The position numbers and the translations under genes are program-made. Below, piece after piece: positions 1-7,633 of a stretch of DNA of 15,796 nucleotides (position 1 is its first letter; every line of letters starts with the position of its first letter). Source of the stretch: Bacillota bacterium (GTDB lineage: Bacteria; Bacillota; Clostridia; Saccharofermentanales; UBA5734). The DNA is taken from contig JAEXPB010000288.1 of assembly GCA_023438965.1 (NCBI GenBank), positions 1 to 15,796 of the forward strand. Direction: 5' to 3'. The notes under the pieces are model-generated. The model had not been told where the DNA came from. It saw only the letters and a program-made list of their open reading frames with translations, and did not search any database.

Positions 1-164
1 CCTTCGGCTGGCCCGACGCACCTGCAGCCGGTCAAATGGCGGCCATGGCCCTGACCGCCGCCGCCGGAACCGCGGCCGGCTCCTGGCCGCTGGGCTGGGC
101 CAAAGTCATGCCGGGCGGTCAGCTGAAGAATCTTTATCCCCAAGCTTGGAGGCGCAATCTATGA
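1..164 (+). CDS. 3' end of an unidentified protein (partial)
   Basis: An open frame enters from the left edge (first complete codon at base 3) and ends with TGA at 162-164. The visible 53 residues are rich in Ala, Gly and Trp. They begin FGWPDAPAAGQMAAMALTAA and end near LYPQAWRRNL. I do not recognise the family from this tail. The stop overlaps the ATG of the methyltransferase as ATGA, so the two are probably translationally coupled and in one operon. The frame is judged real because its stop sits exactly at the next gene's start and the next gene's Shine-Dalgarno lies inside it. The function cannot be assigned. Confidence 0.55.
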   Translation, partial: FGWPDAPAAGQMAAMALTAAAGTAAGSWPLGWAKVMPGGQLKNLYPQAWRRNL

Positions 165-1363
165 AAAGCAGCCTTTTTAATCGCTTCGTTGTGGCTTTGG
201 CCCTGATCGACGACGCGCTGCGCGAACCGGTCGATTTTATCAGTCTGCAAATGACTTTCGGTTCCGGCAGCCGACAGCTGGCCGGCCAGGCCCAGCCGGC
301 CGACGCTGCGGCCCGGACCTTCCGCTACCGGCTGCCGGGAAAGAGCGGCACAGCCGACGCCGCAGGCATGATTCAACTGATCCGCGAAGCCTGCCTGATG
401 TACGACACATGCCGTCTCGAGCTGCGCCAGCGCGGCCAGAACCGTTTTTTCGAGGCGGACGGCCGGAATGTCCGGATGGGCAGTCTGGCTGCGGAACCGG
501 AACCGGCAGAGCGGGACGAAGGGGAGGGGATCTCGGTCAAGCGGGACTACCTGATCCAGGTCAGCGAAGCAGCCGCGCTCCTGCAGGCGATCGGCATCAC
601 GGATGCGCAGGGGCGGCTGCGCAACGATAAGATCCGCAAATACCACCAGATCGACCGCTTCGTCGAGCTGGCCGATCCGATTTTGCGCGAACTGCTGGCA
701 GCGCCGGATAGCCTGCATGTCGTCGACCTGGCCTGCGGCAAGTCTTATCTGTCCTTTGTCTTGAATTATTACATCCGGGAAAAGCTCGGCCACGCCTGCC
801 ATTTCACCGGCATCGACCTGGCGCCGGGCGTCGTCGGCAGCTCGCGCGATCTGGCCGCCCGCCTGGGCTACCGCAATATGCAGTTCGAGCAGGGCGACCT
901 GCGTACCGTCAATCTAAAGGGGCAGCCGGACCTCTGCATCAGCCTGCATGCCTGCGATACGGCGACCGACCTGGCGCTGGCCGCGGCGGTCCGGGCGCGC
1001 AGCCGCGCCATCATTGTCGTGCCCTGCTGCCAGCGTGAACTCCTGGCGTCCGATTACCGGCTGCCGGACTTTGCCGGCAGCATCCTGGCGCATGGCGTGC
1101 TGAAGGCGCGGATGGCCGACTTGCTGACCGACGCGTTGCGGTTGCTGCTGCTGCGGGCGGCCGGCTATGAGTCGAGCCTGATCGAATACATCTCGCCGCT
1201 GGACACCCCGAAGAATCTGATGATCCGCTCCCGCTACACCGGCAGCCGCGATGAGCGGGCGATCCGGGAATACAAGGAACTGACGGCGCAACTCGGCCAG
1301 ACCATCACGCTGGGCCGCTATATGGAGGAAACCGATTATGGACGTCATCCTGGCCTCTGCTAA
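161..1363 (+). CDS. Class I SAM-dependent methyltransferase, Methyltransf_32 (PF13679)-like
   Basis: 400-aa cytosolic protein. The C-terminal half is a Rossmann methyltransferase: motif I VVDLACGKSYLSF at residues 187-199, an acidic strand end TGIDLAPG near 216-223, LHACDTATD at 262-270, PCCQ at 288-291, and a C-terminal SPLDTPKNLMIR near 345-356. LHACDTATD plus PCCQ is the hallmark of the PF13679 group (METTL25-like), whose substrate is unknown in bacteria; rRNA or tRNA are possible targets. The N-terminal 120 residues are poorly conserved and may bind substrate. I chose ATG 161 over the upstream in-frame TTG at 146 because GGAGG at 148-152 is 8 nt before the ATG and would lie inside the longer reading. 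The gene overlaps its upstream neighbour by 4 nt and the downstream rdgB by 26 nt, implying an operon. The family call is firm and the substrate is open. Confidence 0.9.
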   Translation: MKSSLFNRFVVALALIDDALREPVDFISLQMTFGSGSRQLAGQAQPADAAARTFRYRLPGKSGTADAAGMIQLIREACLMYDTCRLELRQRGQNRFFEADGRNVRMGSLAAEPEPAERDEGEGISVKRDYLIQVSEAAALLQAIGITDAQGRLRNDKIRKYHQIDRFVELADPILRELLAAPDSLHVVDLACGKSYLSFVLNYYIREKLGHACHFTGIDLAPGVVGSSRDLAARLGYRNMQFEQGDLRTVNLKGQPDLCISLHACDTATDLALAAAVRARSRAIIVVPCCQRELLASDYRLPDFAGSILAHGVLKARMADLLTDALRLLLLRAAGYESSLIEYISPLDTPKNLMIRSRYTGSRDERAIREYKELTAQLGQTITLGRYMEETDYGRHPGLC

Positions 1364-1955
1364 TCCGGATAAAGCGCGCGAGATGCGGGAGATCCTGCCG
1401 GCTGATTGCCCGATTCGCATCCGAACCATGCGGGAAGCCGGATTTACCGGTGAGATCGTTGAAGACGGGGCCACTTTCGAAGAAAACGCCCTGATCAAGG
1501 CGCGGGCGGTGCACCGGCAGACCGGCGGCTATGTGCTGGCCGACGATTCCGGTCTGGCTATCGACGTGCTGGACGGCGCGCCGGGTATCCATTCGGCGCG
1601 ATTTGCCGGCGAAAAGGCCGGCTATCCGGAGAAAATCGCCCGTTTGCAGGCAATGCTGGCGCCTTGGCCGCCGGAACGCTGGCTGGCCAGCTTCATCTGT
1701 GTGATCGCCCTGGTCCGTCCGGATGGGACGGAGCTGACCGTGCGGGGTGAATGCCGCGGCCGGATCGCCCCGGAATGCCGCGGCCAGAACGGGTTCGGCT
1801 ATGATCCGGTCTTCTGGCTGCCGGAGCGGCAGCAAACGATGGCCGAGCTGGATCCGGCGGTCAAGAACCAGATCAGCCACCGGGGCCAGGCGCTCCGCGC
1901 CATGGCCGCGATCCTGCTGCGCGAGGAATTGGCGGCCGAAGAAGACTGCAAATGA
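1338..1955 (+). CDS. rdgB: XTP/dITP diphosphatase, RdgB/HAM1 family (non-canonical purine NTP pyrophosphatase)
   Basis: 205 aa, full length for the family. It hydrolyses dITP, XTP and ITP to monophosphates plus pyrophosphate, keeping deaminated purines out of DNA and RNA. Family landmarks are in order: SANPDK at 7-12 (SxNxxK phosphate loop), EDGATFEEN at 42-50, DDSGL at 69-73 with the catalytic Asp, SARFAG at 86-91, NGFGYDPVF at 151-159 and SHRGQA at 180-185. The start ATG is preceded by GGAGG about 10 nt upstream, inside the methyltransferase gene. Its first 26 nt overlap that gene out of frame, consistent with coupled translation. It is the last gene of its operon: a promoter for the next unit begins 2 nt after its stop. 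Confidence 0.96.
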   Translation: MDVILASANPDKAREMREILPADCPIRIRTMREAGFTGEIVEDGATFEENALIKARAVHRQTGGYVLADDSGLAIDVLDGAPGIHSARFAGEKAGYPEKIARLQAMLAPWPPERWLASFICVIALVRPDGTELTVRGECRGRIAPECRGQNGFGYDPVFWLPERQQTMAELDPAVKNQISHRGQALRAMAAILLREELAAEEDCK

Positions 1956-1956
1956 C

Positions 1957-1985
1957 TTGACCAGACTGAACACCCATGGTATATT
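1957..1985 (+). promoter_or_regulatory. Sigma-A-type promoter for the ACT-hom operon
   Basis: TTGACC at 1957-1962 and TATATT at 1980-1985 are separated by exactly 17 nt, close to the consensus housekeeping promoter. The -35 box begins 2 nt after the rdgB stop codon. The predicted start of transcription near 1992 gives a leader of about 50 nt before the GTG at 2041. No hairpin or attenuator is obvious in that leader. Confidence 0.75.
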
Positions 1986-2040
1986 ATCCTTCACGGACGA
2001 TTGTTCTTTTAGCGTGGACATATCCGCGGGAGGTGTTTAG

Positions 2041-2481
2041 GTGGCCGATAGTGAATTTTTCCTGGTCAAGTCCGACATGCTGCCGGAAGTCTTTGTCAAG
2101 GTCATGGCCGTCAAACGGCTGCTGAATTCCGGCAAGGCCGAATCCGTCAATGAAGCCGTCCAGAAGATCGGCCTCAGCCGCAGTGCCTATTATAAATACA
2201 AAGATGCCGTGCTGCCGTTCTATGAGACATCGCGCGGCCGGCTGGTCACCTTGATATTTGCCGTCGAGAATTTCCCGGGCATCCTGTCCGGAATCATCAA
2301 TTGCCTGGCCCGCGTCAAAGCCAATATCCTGACGATCAACCAGAATATCCCGATCAACGGTCTGGCGGACGTGTCAATTTCGGTCGAAACCGACCGGATG
2401 ACCGTCAACCTGGAAAACCTGCTCGAGGAACTGGGCCGGATTCCCGGTGTACGGTCGTATCGGATACTCTCCAGGGATTGA
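2041..2481 (+). CDS. ACT domain-containing protein, UPF0735/PheB-like
   Basis: 146 aa starting at GTG, with GGGAGG about 8 nt upstream. The N-terminal part (residues 12-60) is helical with a helix-turn-helix-like stretch around SVNEAVQKIGLSRSAYYKY (35-53). Residues 68-142 form one ACT domain (TLIFAVENFPGILSGIINCL, then a second strand ending near VRSYRIL). ACT domains bind amino acids and confer allosteric control. This family is typically encoded next to homoserine dehydrogenase in Bacillota, as here, with 34 nt between the genes. It probably senses an aspartate-family or aromatic amino acid. Whether it acts by touching Hom or by binding DNA cannot be told from sequence. Length and architecture match the UPF0735 family. 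Confidence 0.9.
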   Translation: MADSEFFLVKSDMLPEVFVKVMAVKRLLNSGKAESVNEAVQKIGLSRSAYYKYKDAVLPFYETSRGRLVTLIFAVENFPGILSGIINCLARVKANILTINQNIPINGLADVSISVETDRMTVNLENLLEELGRIPGVRSYRILSRD

Positions 2482-2515
2482 ACGAAACAAGGCAGCTTGC
2501 TTTGCAGGAGGATAA

Positions 2516-3757
2516 GTGGACAACATGATTGAAATTGCAATACTCGGTTATGGCGTTGTCGGTTCCGGTGTCGCCGAAGTGTGTCAAATGAACCAGGATA
2601 TTATCCGGCAGCGCGCCGGAAAAGTCGTCCATATCAAGAGAATATTGGATATCCGTGATTTTCCCGGTGATCCTTTCGCCGACCGGATCACCCATGACCC
2701 GGCCGACATATTCGACGATCCGTCCATATCGGTGGTGGTCGAGACTATCGGCGGCGCCGGCATCGCTTATGAGATGAGCCGCAAGGCGCTGCTGCACCGC
2801 AAGCATGTGGTGACCTCCAACAAAGAGCTGGTGGCGACCTATGGCCCGGAACTGATGGCCCTGGCCCGCGAGCAAGGTGTCAGCTATATGTTCGAGGCCA
2901 GCGTCGGCGGCGGCATCCCGATCGTCCGCCCGCTGCACAAATGCCTGTCGGCCAATGAGATCGAAATGATTGCCGGCATCTTGAACGGCACCACCAATTA
3001 TATCCTGACCCGCATGGAGCAGTCCGGCGTCGACTTTGCCGCCGCCCTGGCCGAGGCGCAATCCCTGGGCTATGCCGAAAAAAATCCGACCGCCGATATC
3101 GAGGGTTTGGATACCTGCCGTAAAATTGCCATTCTCAGCAGCATTACATTCAGTGAATTTATCGACAGCCGGCTAATCTATACCGAAGGCATTGCCGGCA
3201 TCACTGCCGCCGACATGGCCTATGCCCGCCAAATGGACTGCAAGATCAAGCTGCTGGGCTGTTTCCGCCGGCGCGAGAACCGGATGGCCGACCTGATCGT
3301 CGCGCCGATGCTGATTCCGCGCCAACACCCGGTTGCCGTGGCCGACGATGTTTTCAACGCCATCCTGGTCCTGGGCATTGCCCTGGGCGACGCCATGTTC
3401 TATGGCCGCGGCGCCGGCAAGCTGCCGACCGCCAGCGCCGTAGTGGCCGATGTGATCGAATGCGTGATGCACCTGGACAAGATCCCCCATCTGGTGCCCT
3501 GGAGCAAGCCTGACCGGCCGATCATCCTGCCGCATGCCGATTGCCAGGTCAAGGCCCTGCTGCGCCTCAGCCGCTCGATTCCGGCGGCGGCCATCGAGGC
3601 CGCTTTGGCCGGCTATGGCCTGGAATGGCTGAAAGCGCTGGATGACCGGGAATGGGCGGTTGTTGCCGGCAGTCACGGGCATCTGACCGAGGCCGGCCTC
3701 GCCGACGTGCTGGCCGCCTGGGGCAGCCAGGTGATCAGCCGGATCCGCATATTTTGA
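2516..3757 (+). CDS. hom: Homoserine dehydrogenase
   Basis: About 413 aa. It reduces aspartate semialdehyde to homoserine with NAD(P)H, the branch point to threonine, methionine and isoleucine. N-terminal Rossmann domain: GYGVVGSGV at 11-19. Catalytic domain: VTSNKE 99-104, EASVGGGIP 127-135, GILNGTTNYIL 154-164, and DIEGLDTCRKIAIL 194-207 carrying the expected Asp199 and Lys203. Then GRGAGKLPTASAVVAD at 297-312 closes the nucleotide site. The last 70 residues are where an ACT domain sits in Bacillus-type enzymes; here it is short and divergent, so the upstream stand-alone ACT protein may supply regulation (inference). Start: AGGAGG at 2506-2511 is 4 nt from GTG 2516 and 13 nt from ATG 2525. 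Both are possible; ATG 2525 fits the usual family N-terminus MIxIAILGYG. Confidence 0.95.
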   Translation: MDNMIEIAILGYGVVGSGVAEVCQMNQDIIRQRAGKVVHIKRILDIRDFPGDPFADRITHDPADIFDDPSISVVVETIGGAGIAYEMSRKALLHRKHVVTSNKELVATYGPELMALAREQGVSYMFEASVGGGIPIVRPLHKCLSANEIEMIAGILNGTTNYILTRMEQSGVDFAAALAEAQSLGYAEKNPTADIEGLDTCRKIAILSSITFSEFIDSRLIYTEGIAGITAADMAYARQMDCKIKLLGCFRRRENRMADLIVAPMLIPRQHPVAVADDVFNAILVLGIALGDAMFYGRGAGKLPTASAVVADVIECVMHLDKIPHLVPWSKPDRPIILPHADCQVKALLRLSRSIPAAAIEAALAGYGLEWLKALDDREWAVVAGSHGHLTEAGLADVLAAWGSQVISRIRIF

Positions 3758-3769
3758 TAAGGTAATATT

Positions 3770-3797
3770 TTCCTGAGCCTGAATAACGTGTTATAAT
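3770..3797 (+). promoter_or_regulatory. Extended -10 promoter for the GGDEF-EAL gene
   Basis: A perfect TATAAT at 3792-3797 is preceded by TG at 3789-3790, giving the extended -10 form TGTTATAAT. The -35 region is poor (TTCCTG at 3770-3775, spacer 16), as is usual for extended -10 promoters. The predicted start near 3804 coincides with the foot of the first leader hairpin. Confidence 0.65.
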
Positions 3798-3803
3798 CAA
3801 AGT

Positions 3804-3886
3804 GCGGAGGCTAGCCAGGCCTTTGCCGCAAGCCTTCGTTTGTATCCGTCTGATCCATCGACCATCCGCCGGCGAAATGCCGGCGG
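3804..3886 (+). other. Structured 5' leader with two hairpins before the GGDEF-EAL gene
   Basis: Two stems lie between the promoter and the ATG at 3899. The first is at the extreme 5' end: GCGGAGGC at 3804-3811 pairs with GCCT 3819-3822 and CCGC 3826-3829, with a 3-nt bulge. The second is a perfect 8-bp all-GC stem (CCGCCGGC 3866-3873 with GCCGGCGG 3879-3886, loop GAAAT). Its 3' arm runs into the Shine-Dalgarno GGGGAGG at 3885-3891, so folding would partly mask ribosome binding. I do not recognise a known c-di-GMP riboswitch here. Confidence 0.5.
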
Positions 3887-3898
3887 GGAGGAACCGGC

Positions 3899-5614
3899 AT
3901 GACAGCGGCGCAGGAGAGGCAGGCTGTCCAAACCGGCCTGCCCGGCCAGATTGACACGGATTACCATCAGCTCTTCGAGCAGTCCCCGGTCGCCAGTTTG
4001 CTGGTCAACCGGGAAGGCTTGATCATGCAGTTTAACCACCGGGCGGCAGACATCCTGCTGATCGATCCCGAATTGCGTTCCCATCCCGACCTATTCGGCT
4101 ATGTCCGCCAGGAGGACCAGAATGTGCTGCTGGCGCATTTGCAGGCCGCGTTTGCCGATCCTGGCCAACATAGCCTGAACATCCGCATTCTGACCGTGAA
4201 CGGCCAGGAATTTCCGACCCGCCTGATCAGCATGCCGCTGGCCGGCAATCCGGATTTGCTGCAGGTTACGCTGCTCGAACAGGGCCAGCAGCCGAAAAAC
4301 ATCAAAATGCTCAGCCATCTGGCCTATTATGACCAACTGACCGGCCTGCCCAACCGTTTGCTGTTCGCGGACCGCCTGCGCTGGGCGATCCGCGACGCCC
4401 GCCGCCAGAAAGAGCATCTGGCCGTGATGGTGATCGACCTGGATAATTTCAAGCAGGTCAACGACGCTCTCGGTCATGAGGCGGGCGATCGTTTCCTGCA
4501 GATCATTGCCGGCCGAATGGCCGGTTGCCTGCGCGAGTCGGACACGCTCTCGCGCATGGGCGGTGACGAATTCACGATTCTGATGCAGCATATCAATGAC
4601 GCCCAGGACGCCGGCGTGGCGGCCAGCCGGCTGCTCGAAGCGATCGGTCAGCCGGTCGCTCTGCAGGACCGGGAATTTACGTCGACTGCCAGCATCGGCG
4701 TCTGCTTGTATCCGGATGACGGCGACAATGCCGATTTGCTGATCCAGAATGCGGACATTGCCATGTACCGGTCGAAAACCGGCGGCCGCAACCGAATATC
4801 CTTTTTCAACGAATCCATGCGCCTGGCCGTGAACCGCCAGAACATCATCGAGTCGAAACTGCGGCAAGCCTTGCAGAACCAGACCCTGGATGTCTATTAC
4901 CAGCCGATGGTCGATACGGAAACCTGCCGGATCACCGGCATTGAAGCCCTGCTGCGCTGGCAGCCGGAAGGCAGCGGCGTCATCAGCGCCGCGCAGTTCC
5001 TGCCGCTGGCCGAGAACATGGGTCTGGCGGCTGCCTACAGCGAATGGGCGCTGCTGCGGGCTTGCCGCCAAATGAAGCACTGGCTGGACAAAGGGCTGCT
5101 GCGCGGTCAGCCCGATTTCCGCATGGCGGTCAATATCAGCGCCGAACAGCTGGCCCAGGCTGAGTTCATCGACAAGATCCGCGCCGTTCTGCAGGCTTCC
5201 GGCTTGCCGCCGGCTTATCTGGCAGTAGAAGCGGCGGAGAAAGTCATCCATCAGGACGACCAGACGATCGTCCGTAATTTGAACCAGTTGCGGGAATTGG
5301 GCATTGCCTTGTACCTGGATGATTTTTCGCAGGGCTTCAACACGCTGCAGAAAGTCAGCAGCATTCATTTTGAATGTCTGAAGATCGACCAGATCTATAC
5401 ATCGGTCTTCCTGGAAAGCCAGAAAGTGGAGGCCCTTCTCGATGCCCTGGTTAACCTGGCCCATATTCTTGGCCTGCGGGTGATCGCCGAGGGCGTAGAA
5501 AACCAGCAGGCGTATGCCTGGTTGAAAGCACACGCCTGCGATGGGATGCAAGGTTATTTCTTTACCCGGCCTATGCCGGCCGTCGAAATGGAGATGCTGC
5601 TGGAACTGCCTTAG
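3899..5614 (+). CDS. PAS-GGDEF-EAL cyclic di-GMP turnover protein
   Basis: 571 aa, no signal peptide or membrane segment, so cytosolic. Residues about 20-125 form a PAS sensor domain (YHQLFEQSPVASLLVNREG). The GGDEF domain spans about 140-300 with the intact active-site motif GGDEF at 221-225 and an inhibitory-site RxxD (RESD, 212-215) five residues before it, so diguanylate cyclase activity with product feedback is expected. The EAL domain spans about 315-570 with EALLR 349-353, Asn412, Glu444/Glu447, DDF 474-476, Lys495, EGVEN 531-535 and Gln551, so the metal and substrate residues for c-di-GMP hydrolysis are largely present. Two positions depart from consensus: ExTE reads EAAE at 444-447, and loop 6 reads DDFSQGFNT rather than DDFGTGYSS. 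Such hybrids may be bifunctional or biased by the PAS input. ATG 3899 follows GGGGAGG by 7 nt. The gene is monocistronic and convergent with the glutamine synthetase, 4 nt apart. Confidence 0.95.
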   Translation: MTAAQERQAVQTGLPGQIDTDYHQLFEQSPVASLLVNREGLIMQFNHRAADILLIDPELRSHPDLFGYVRQEDQNVLLAHLQAAFADPGQHSLNIRILTVNGQEFPTRLISMPLAGNPDLLQVTLLEQGQQPKNIKMLSHLAYYDQLTGLPNRLLFADRLRWAIRDARRQKEHLAVMVIDLDNFKQVNDALGHEAGDRFLQIIAGRMAGCLRESDTLSRMGGDEFTILMQHINDAQDAGVAASRLLEAIGQPVALQDREFTSTASIGVCLYPDDGDNADLLIQNADIAMYRSKTGGRNRISFFNESMRLAVNRQNIIESKLRQALQNQTLDVYYQPMVDTETCRITGIEALLRWQPEGSGVISAAQFLPLAENMGLAAAYSEWALLRACRQMKHWLDKGLLRGQPDFRMAVNISAEQLAQAEFIDKIRAVLQASGLPPAYLAVEAAEKVIHQDDQTIVRNLNQLRELGIALYLDDFSQGFNTLQKVSSIHFECLKIDQIYTSVFLESQKVEALLDALVNLAHILGLRVIAEGVENQQAYAWLKAHACDGMQGYFFTRPMPAVEMEMLLELP

Positions 5615-5618
5615 CGGG

Positions 5619-7532
5619 TCAATCCAGTTGGTTGCGCAAGTAACGGGCATACAGATGATCCAGGCGATGCATGGCATCGTCCATTTCCATTTGCAGCGTG
5701 GCAACCTTGCGCAGATTCTTGGTGTCCATGGCCTGGCGGATCTCGTTGAACAGGCAGACCTGGTCATGCGAGTCGTGGGCCAGCCGCTGGCGCAGGGCGT
5801 TGATCTCGCTCCACAAGGCGTCATCATAATCGGTCTGCTTGTGCACCCGCGCACAGGCACGCACGCGCAGCAGGTTGTTTTGCAGCAGGCGATCGCGCAA
5901 TTCCATCTCCCAGGTATCCAGCATGGCCCGGGAATAAGACGACAGCAAGCGATCAGTAAAGACTTCGCCCCGGCAAAGCACAGCCAGCCCGTCTTCCTGA
6001 TGCAGCAGCATGCGCAGCGTCTCGTAGACACAAGCCGGCGGCTTGCCGAACAGCTTATCCCGCTCTTCCTCAGTGTACTTGGCGAATACGTCGTCCTCAC
6101 TGCGGTACATCCGGTCGGCCGCCAGATAGGCGCCGGGGACGCCGGCTTCCTTGCAGAATTCCTGTTCCAGATCGCCGGGGGTCCGGCAGTTGGCCAGGGC
6201 GTGGCTGATGCCGTCCAGCATGCATTGGTAGATGGCGGCGAGGGCGATGTAGGTATTGGTGTGCGGATTGGGCGAGCGGATCTCGAACCGGGTGGCCATC
6301 GGCGTGTCCTCGCTGCGGATCAGGCCAACCAGGACCGTGCGGTTGCGGGACGGTGTGGCGATGTCGCAACCCAGCGAGGCCACCGCGTGCGTCGGCGCCT
6401 CGAAACCCGGCTTGAGGCGGTTGAAAGCATCATTGGAGACCGTGATAAACGGGCTGATGACGCTGTAATGCTTCATGAAGCCCATCAGGGCGCCCCAGCC
6501 AATCTGGTTCAGGAAATCCTTGTGGAAATCGTCCGGCGAGAAAAGGTTGATCCTGCGGCCGTCCTTGAGCGTGGCGACGGCGTTGACATGGACATGCTCG
6601 CCGCTGCCGGCCACGCCTTCGATCGGCTTGGCCATGAAGGAAGCGTCCAGGCCGTGCAGGCGGAAGACCTCCTTGATGAAGATGCGGGTGAACAGCTCGT
6701 TGTCGGCGGCCTGGATCGCCGAGGCAAATTTCCAGTCGATTTCCAGCTGTTCCATAATATAGTCGAGACTGCCGCTGCCGGTCAGCTGAGCTTTGACGCC
6801 GCCAACCTCCTTATGGCCCATTTCCGGTTTAAGACCATAATGCTCCAGCATCTCGATCGAGTGCTCGAGCGCTGTCCGGACGATGCCCTTGGTCCGCTTC
6901 CAATACTGCTCTTTCAATTCCTGCGAAATGGACAGCTGTTCGCGGTTGACTTCGTGCTCCGGGGTGCGGACCCAGAATTCCAGCTCGGTTGCCGCAGTCA
7001 GCGACACCGTTTCGATCTCGTCCGGCGTGATCCGCCACTGGGCGCAAATGGCCGGATGCTCAGTCAGCATCTTTTTCATTTCCAGTTCAAATCGCTCGCA
7101 AGCCCGGCTGAGCAGGGAACGGGAGCAGACCATGTCGCCGTTGTGGCACAGGAAGGCGGGGATGCGCAGCGTACCGCAGGGCAGGCCGTTTTCCGGATCG
7201 CAATTTTCGTGGTTGTAGTCGACAAACCAGTTCACATTCGTATCGGCCATCAGGTCGACTTTACCATCATTCAGAGTCGCGATGCCGGGCAGCACGACGG
7301 AAGAGCCGTCGGTCTGGACGCCGCCGTGCAGGTAGCTCTCGATATTGTCGAGAAACAAGCGGACCGGTATTTTCTCGTCGGTGTCGTTGCCGGCCAGGTC
7401 GATGGCGGCCAGCGAGACAAACTTGACCTCCGGATGCCCGCTCAGCACCTGGCGGATTGCCTCGGGTGAATGGCTCTCCCGGGGGACGAAATAGAGCAGC
7501 TGCGGTCGGACTGTGAAGTTATTCTGGTGCAT
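5619..7532 (-). CDS. Glutamine synthetase, long clostridial GlnA-like form
   Basis: 637 aa. ATP-dependent condensation of ammonia and glutamate is the expected reaction. Beta-grasp-like N-terminal landmark: TDGSSV at 74-79 and MADTNVNW 95-102. Catalytic barrel: ELEF at 183-186 (metal-binding Glu), EVGGVKAQ 242-249, GSGEHVHVN 309-317 (metal/ATP His), NRTVLVGL 397-404 (Arg-phosphate site), and RFEIRSPNPHTNTYIALAAI at 415-434. It is longer than ordinary type I enzymes (about 440-470 aa) and shorter than type III (about 700). The extra 140 C-terminal residues are mostly charged helix, probably coiled coil. I see no adenylylation-site Tyr motif. The start ATG at 7532 has GAGAGG upstream. It has its own promoter (7592-7619) and leader hairpin. 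The enzyme family is clear; a related ligase activity (for example gamma-glutamylation of another amine) cannot be excluded for this long subgroup. Confidence 0.88.
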   Translation of the reverse strand: MHQNNFTVRPQLLYFVPRESHSPEAIRQVLSGHPEVKFVSLAAIDLAGNDTDEKIPVRLFLDNIESYLHGGVQTDGSSVVLPGIATLNDGKVDLMADTNVNWFVDYNHENCDPENGLPCGTLRIPAFLCHNGDMVCSRSLLSRACERFELEMKKMLTEHPAICAQWRITPDEIETVSLTAATELEFWVRTPEHEVNREQLSISQELKEQYWKRTKGIVRTALEHSIEMLEHYGLKPEMGHKEVGGVKAQLTGSGSLDYIMEQLEIDWKFASAIQAADNELFTRIFIKEVFRLHGLDASFMAKPIEGVAGSGEHVHVNAVATLKDGRRINLFSPDDFHKDFLNQIGWGALMGFMKHYSVISPFITVSNDAFNRLKPGFEAPTHAVASLGCDIATPSRNRTVLVGLIRSEDTPMATRFEIRSPNPHTNTYIALAAIYQCMLDGISHALANCRTPGDLEQEFCKEAGVPGAYLAADRMYRSEDDVFAKYTEEERDKLFGKPPACVYETLRMLLHQEDGLAVLCRGEVFTDRLLSSYSRAMLDTWEMELRDRLLQNNLLRVRACARVHKQTDYDDALWSEINALRQRLAHDSHDQVCLFNEIRQAMDTKNLRKVATLQMEMDDAMHRLDHLYARYLRNQLD

Positions 7533-7552
7533 GGTCTACCTCTCTCATACAG

Positions 7553-7578
7553 GCCAGCCTGGTCTGCCGAAGGCTGGC
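7553..7578 (-). other. Leader hairpin upstream of the glutamine synthetase
   Basis: An 8-bp perfect inverted repeat (GCCAGCCT at 7553-7560, AGGCTGGC at 7571-7578) with a 10-nt loop lies in the predicted minus-strand leader, about 20 nt before the ATG. It has no U-tract after it, so it is not a simple terminator. It could influence mRNA stability or translation. No known riboswitch is recognised. Confidence 0.4.
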
Positions 7579-7591
7579 AACAACTCACCCT

Positions 7592-7619
7592 ATTTTACCG
7601 GAACCAGGTTTGGCGTCAA
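7592..7619 (-). promoter_or_regulatory. Sigma-A-type promoter for the glutamine synthetase
   Basis: Read on the minus strand: TTGACG (plus-strand 7614-7619) and TAAAAT (plus-strand 7592-7597) separated by 16 nt, 5/6 matches to each consensus box. It lies just downstream of the zinc-ribbon gene's terminator, which makes the synthetase an independent unit with a leader of about 50 nt. Confidence 0.7.
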
Positions 7620-7633
7620 GGGATGCGGCAGAA

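Noticed and set aside
1749..1785. 13-bp direct repeat GAATGCCGCGGCC (1749-1761 and 1773-1785).
   Set aside because: The copies are 24 bp apart and in frame inside rdgB, encoding a repeated ECRG within a conserved region. It is likely a coding coincidence or small local duplication without separate function.
3798..3898. c-di-GMP riboswitch upstream of the GGDEF-EAL gene.
   Set aside because: The leader is structured, but I cannot align it to the conserved cores of the known c-di-GMP riboswitch classes, and it is shorter than a typical aptamer plus expression platform.
5612..5625. Terminator between the convergent GGDEF-EAL and glutamine synthetase genes.
   Set aside because: The gap is 4 nt and I see no hairpin with a T-tract in the flanking coding ends on either strand, so no terminator can be supported.
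4091..7469. Very long open frames opposite real genes: 4091-6100 on the minus strand (669 codons) and 5541-7469 on the plus strand (642 codons).
   Set aside because: They lie antisense to the GGDEF-EAL and glutamine synthetase genes. Their translations are low-complexity and rich in Arg, Gln and Gly with no recognisable motif. GC-rich codon bias on the true strand explains the absence of stops.
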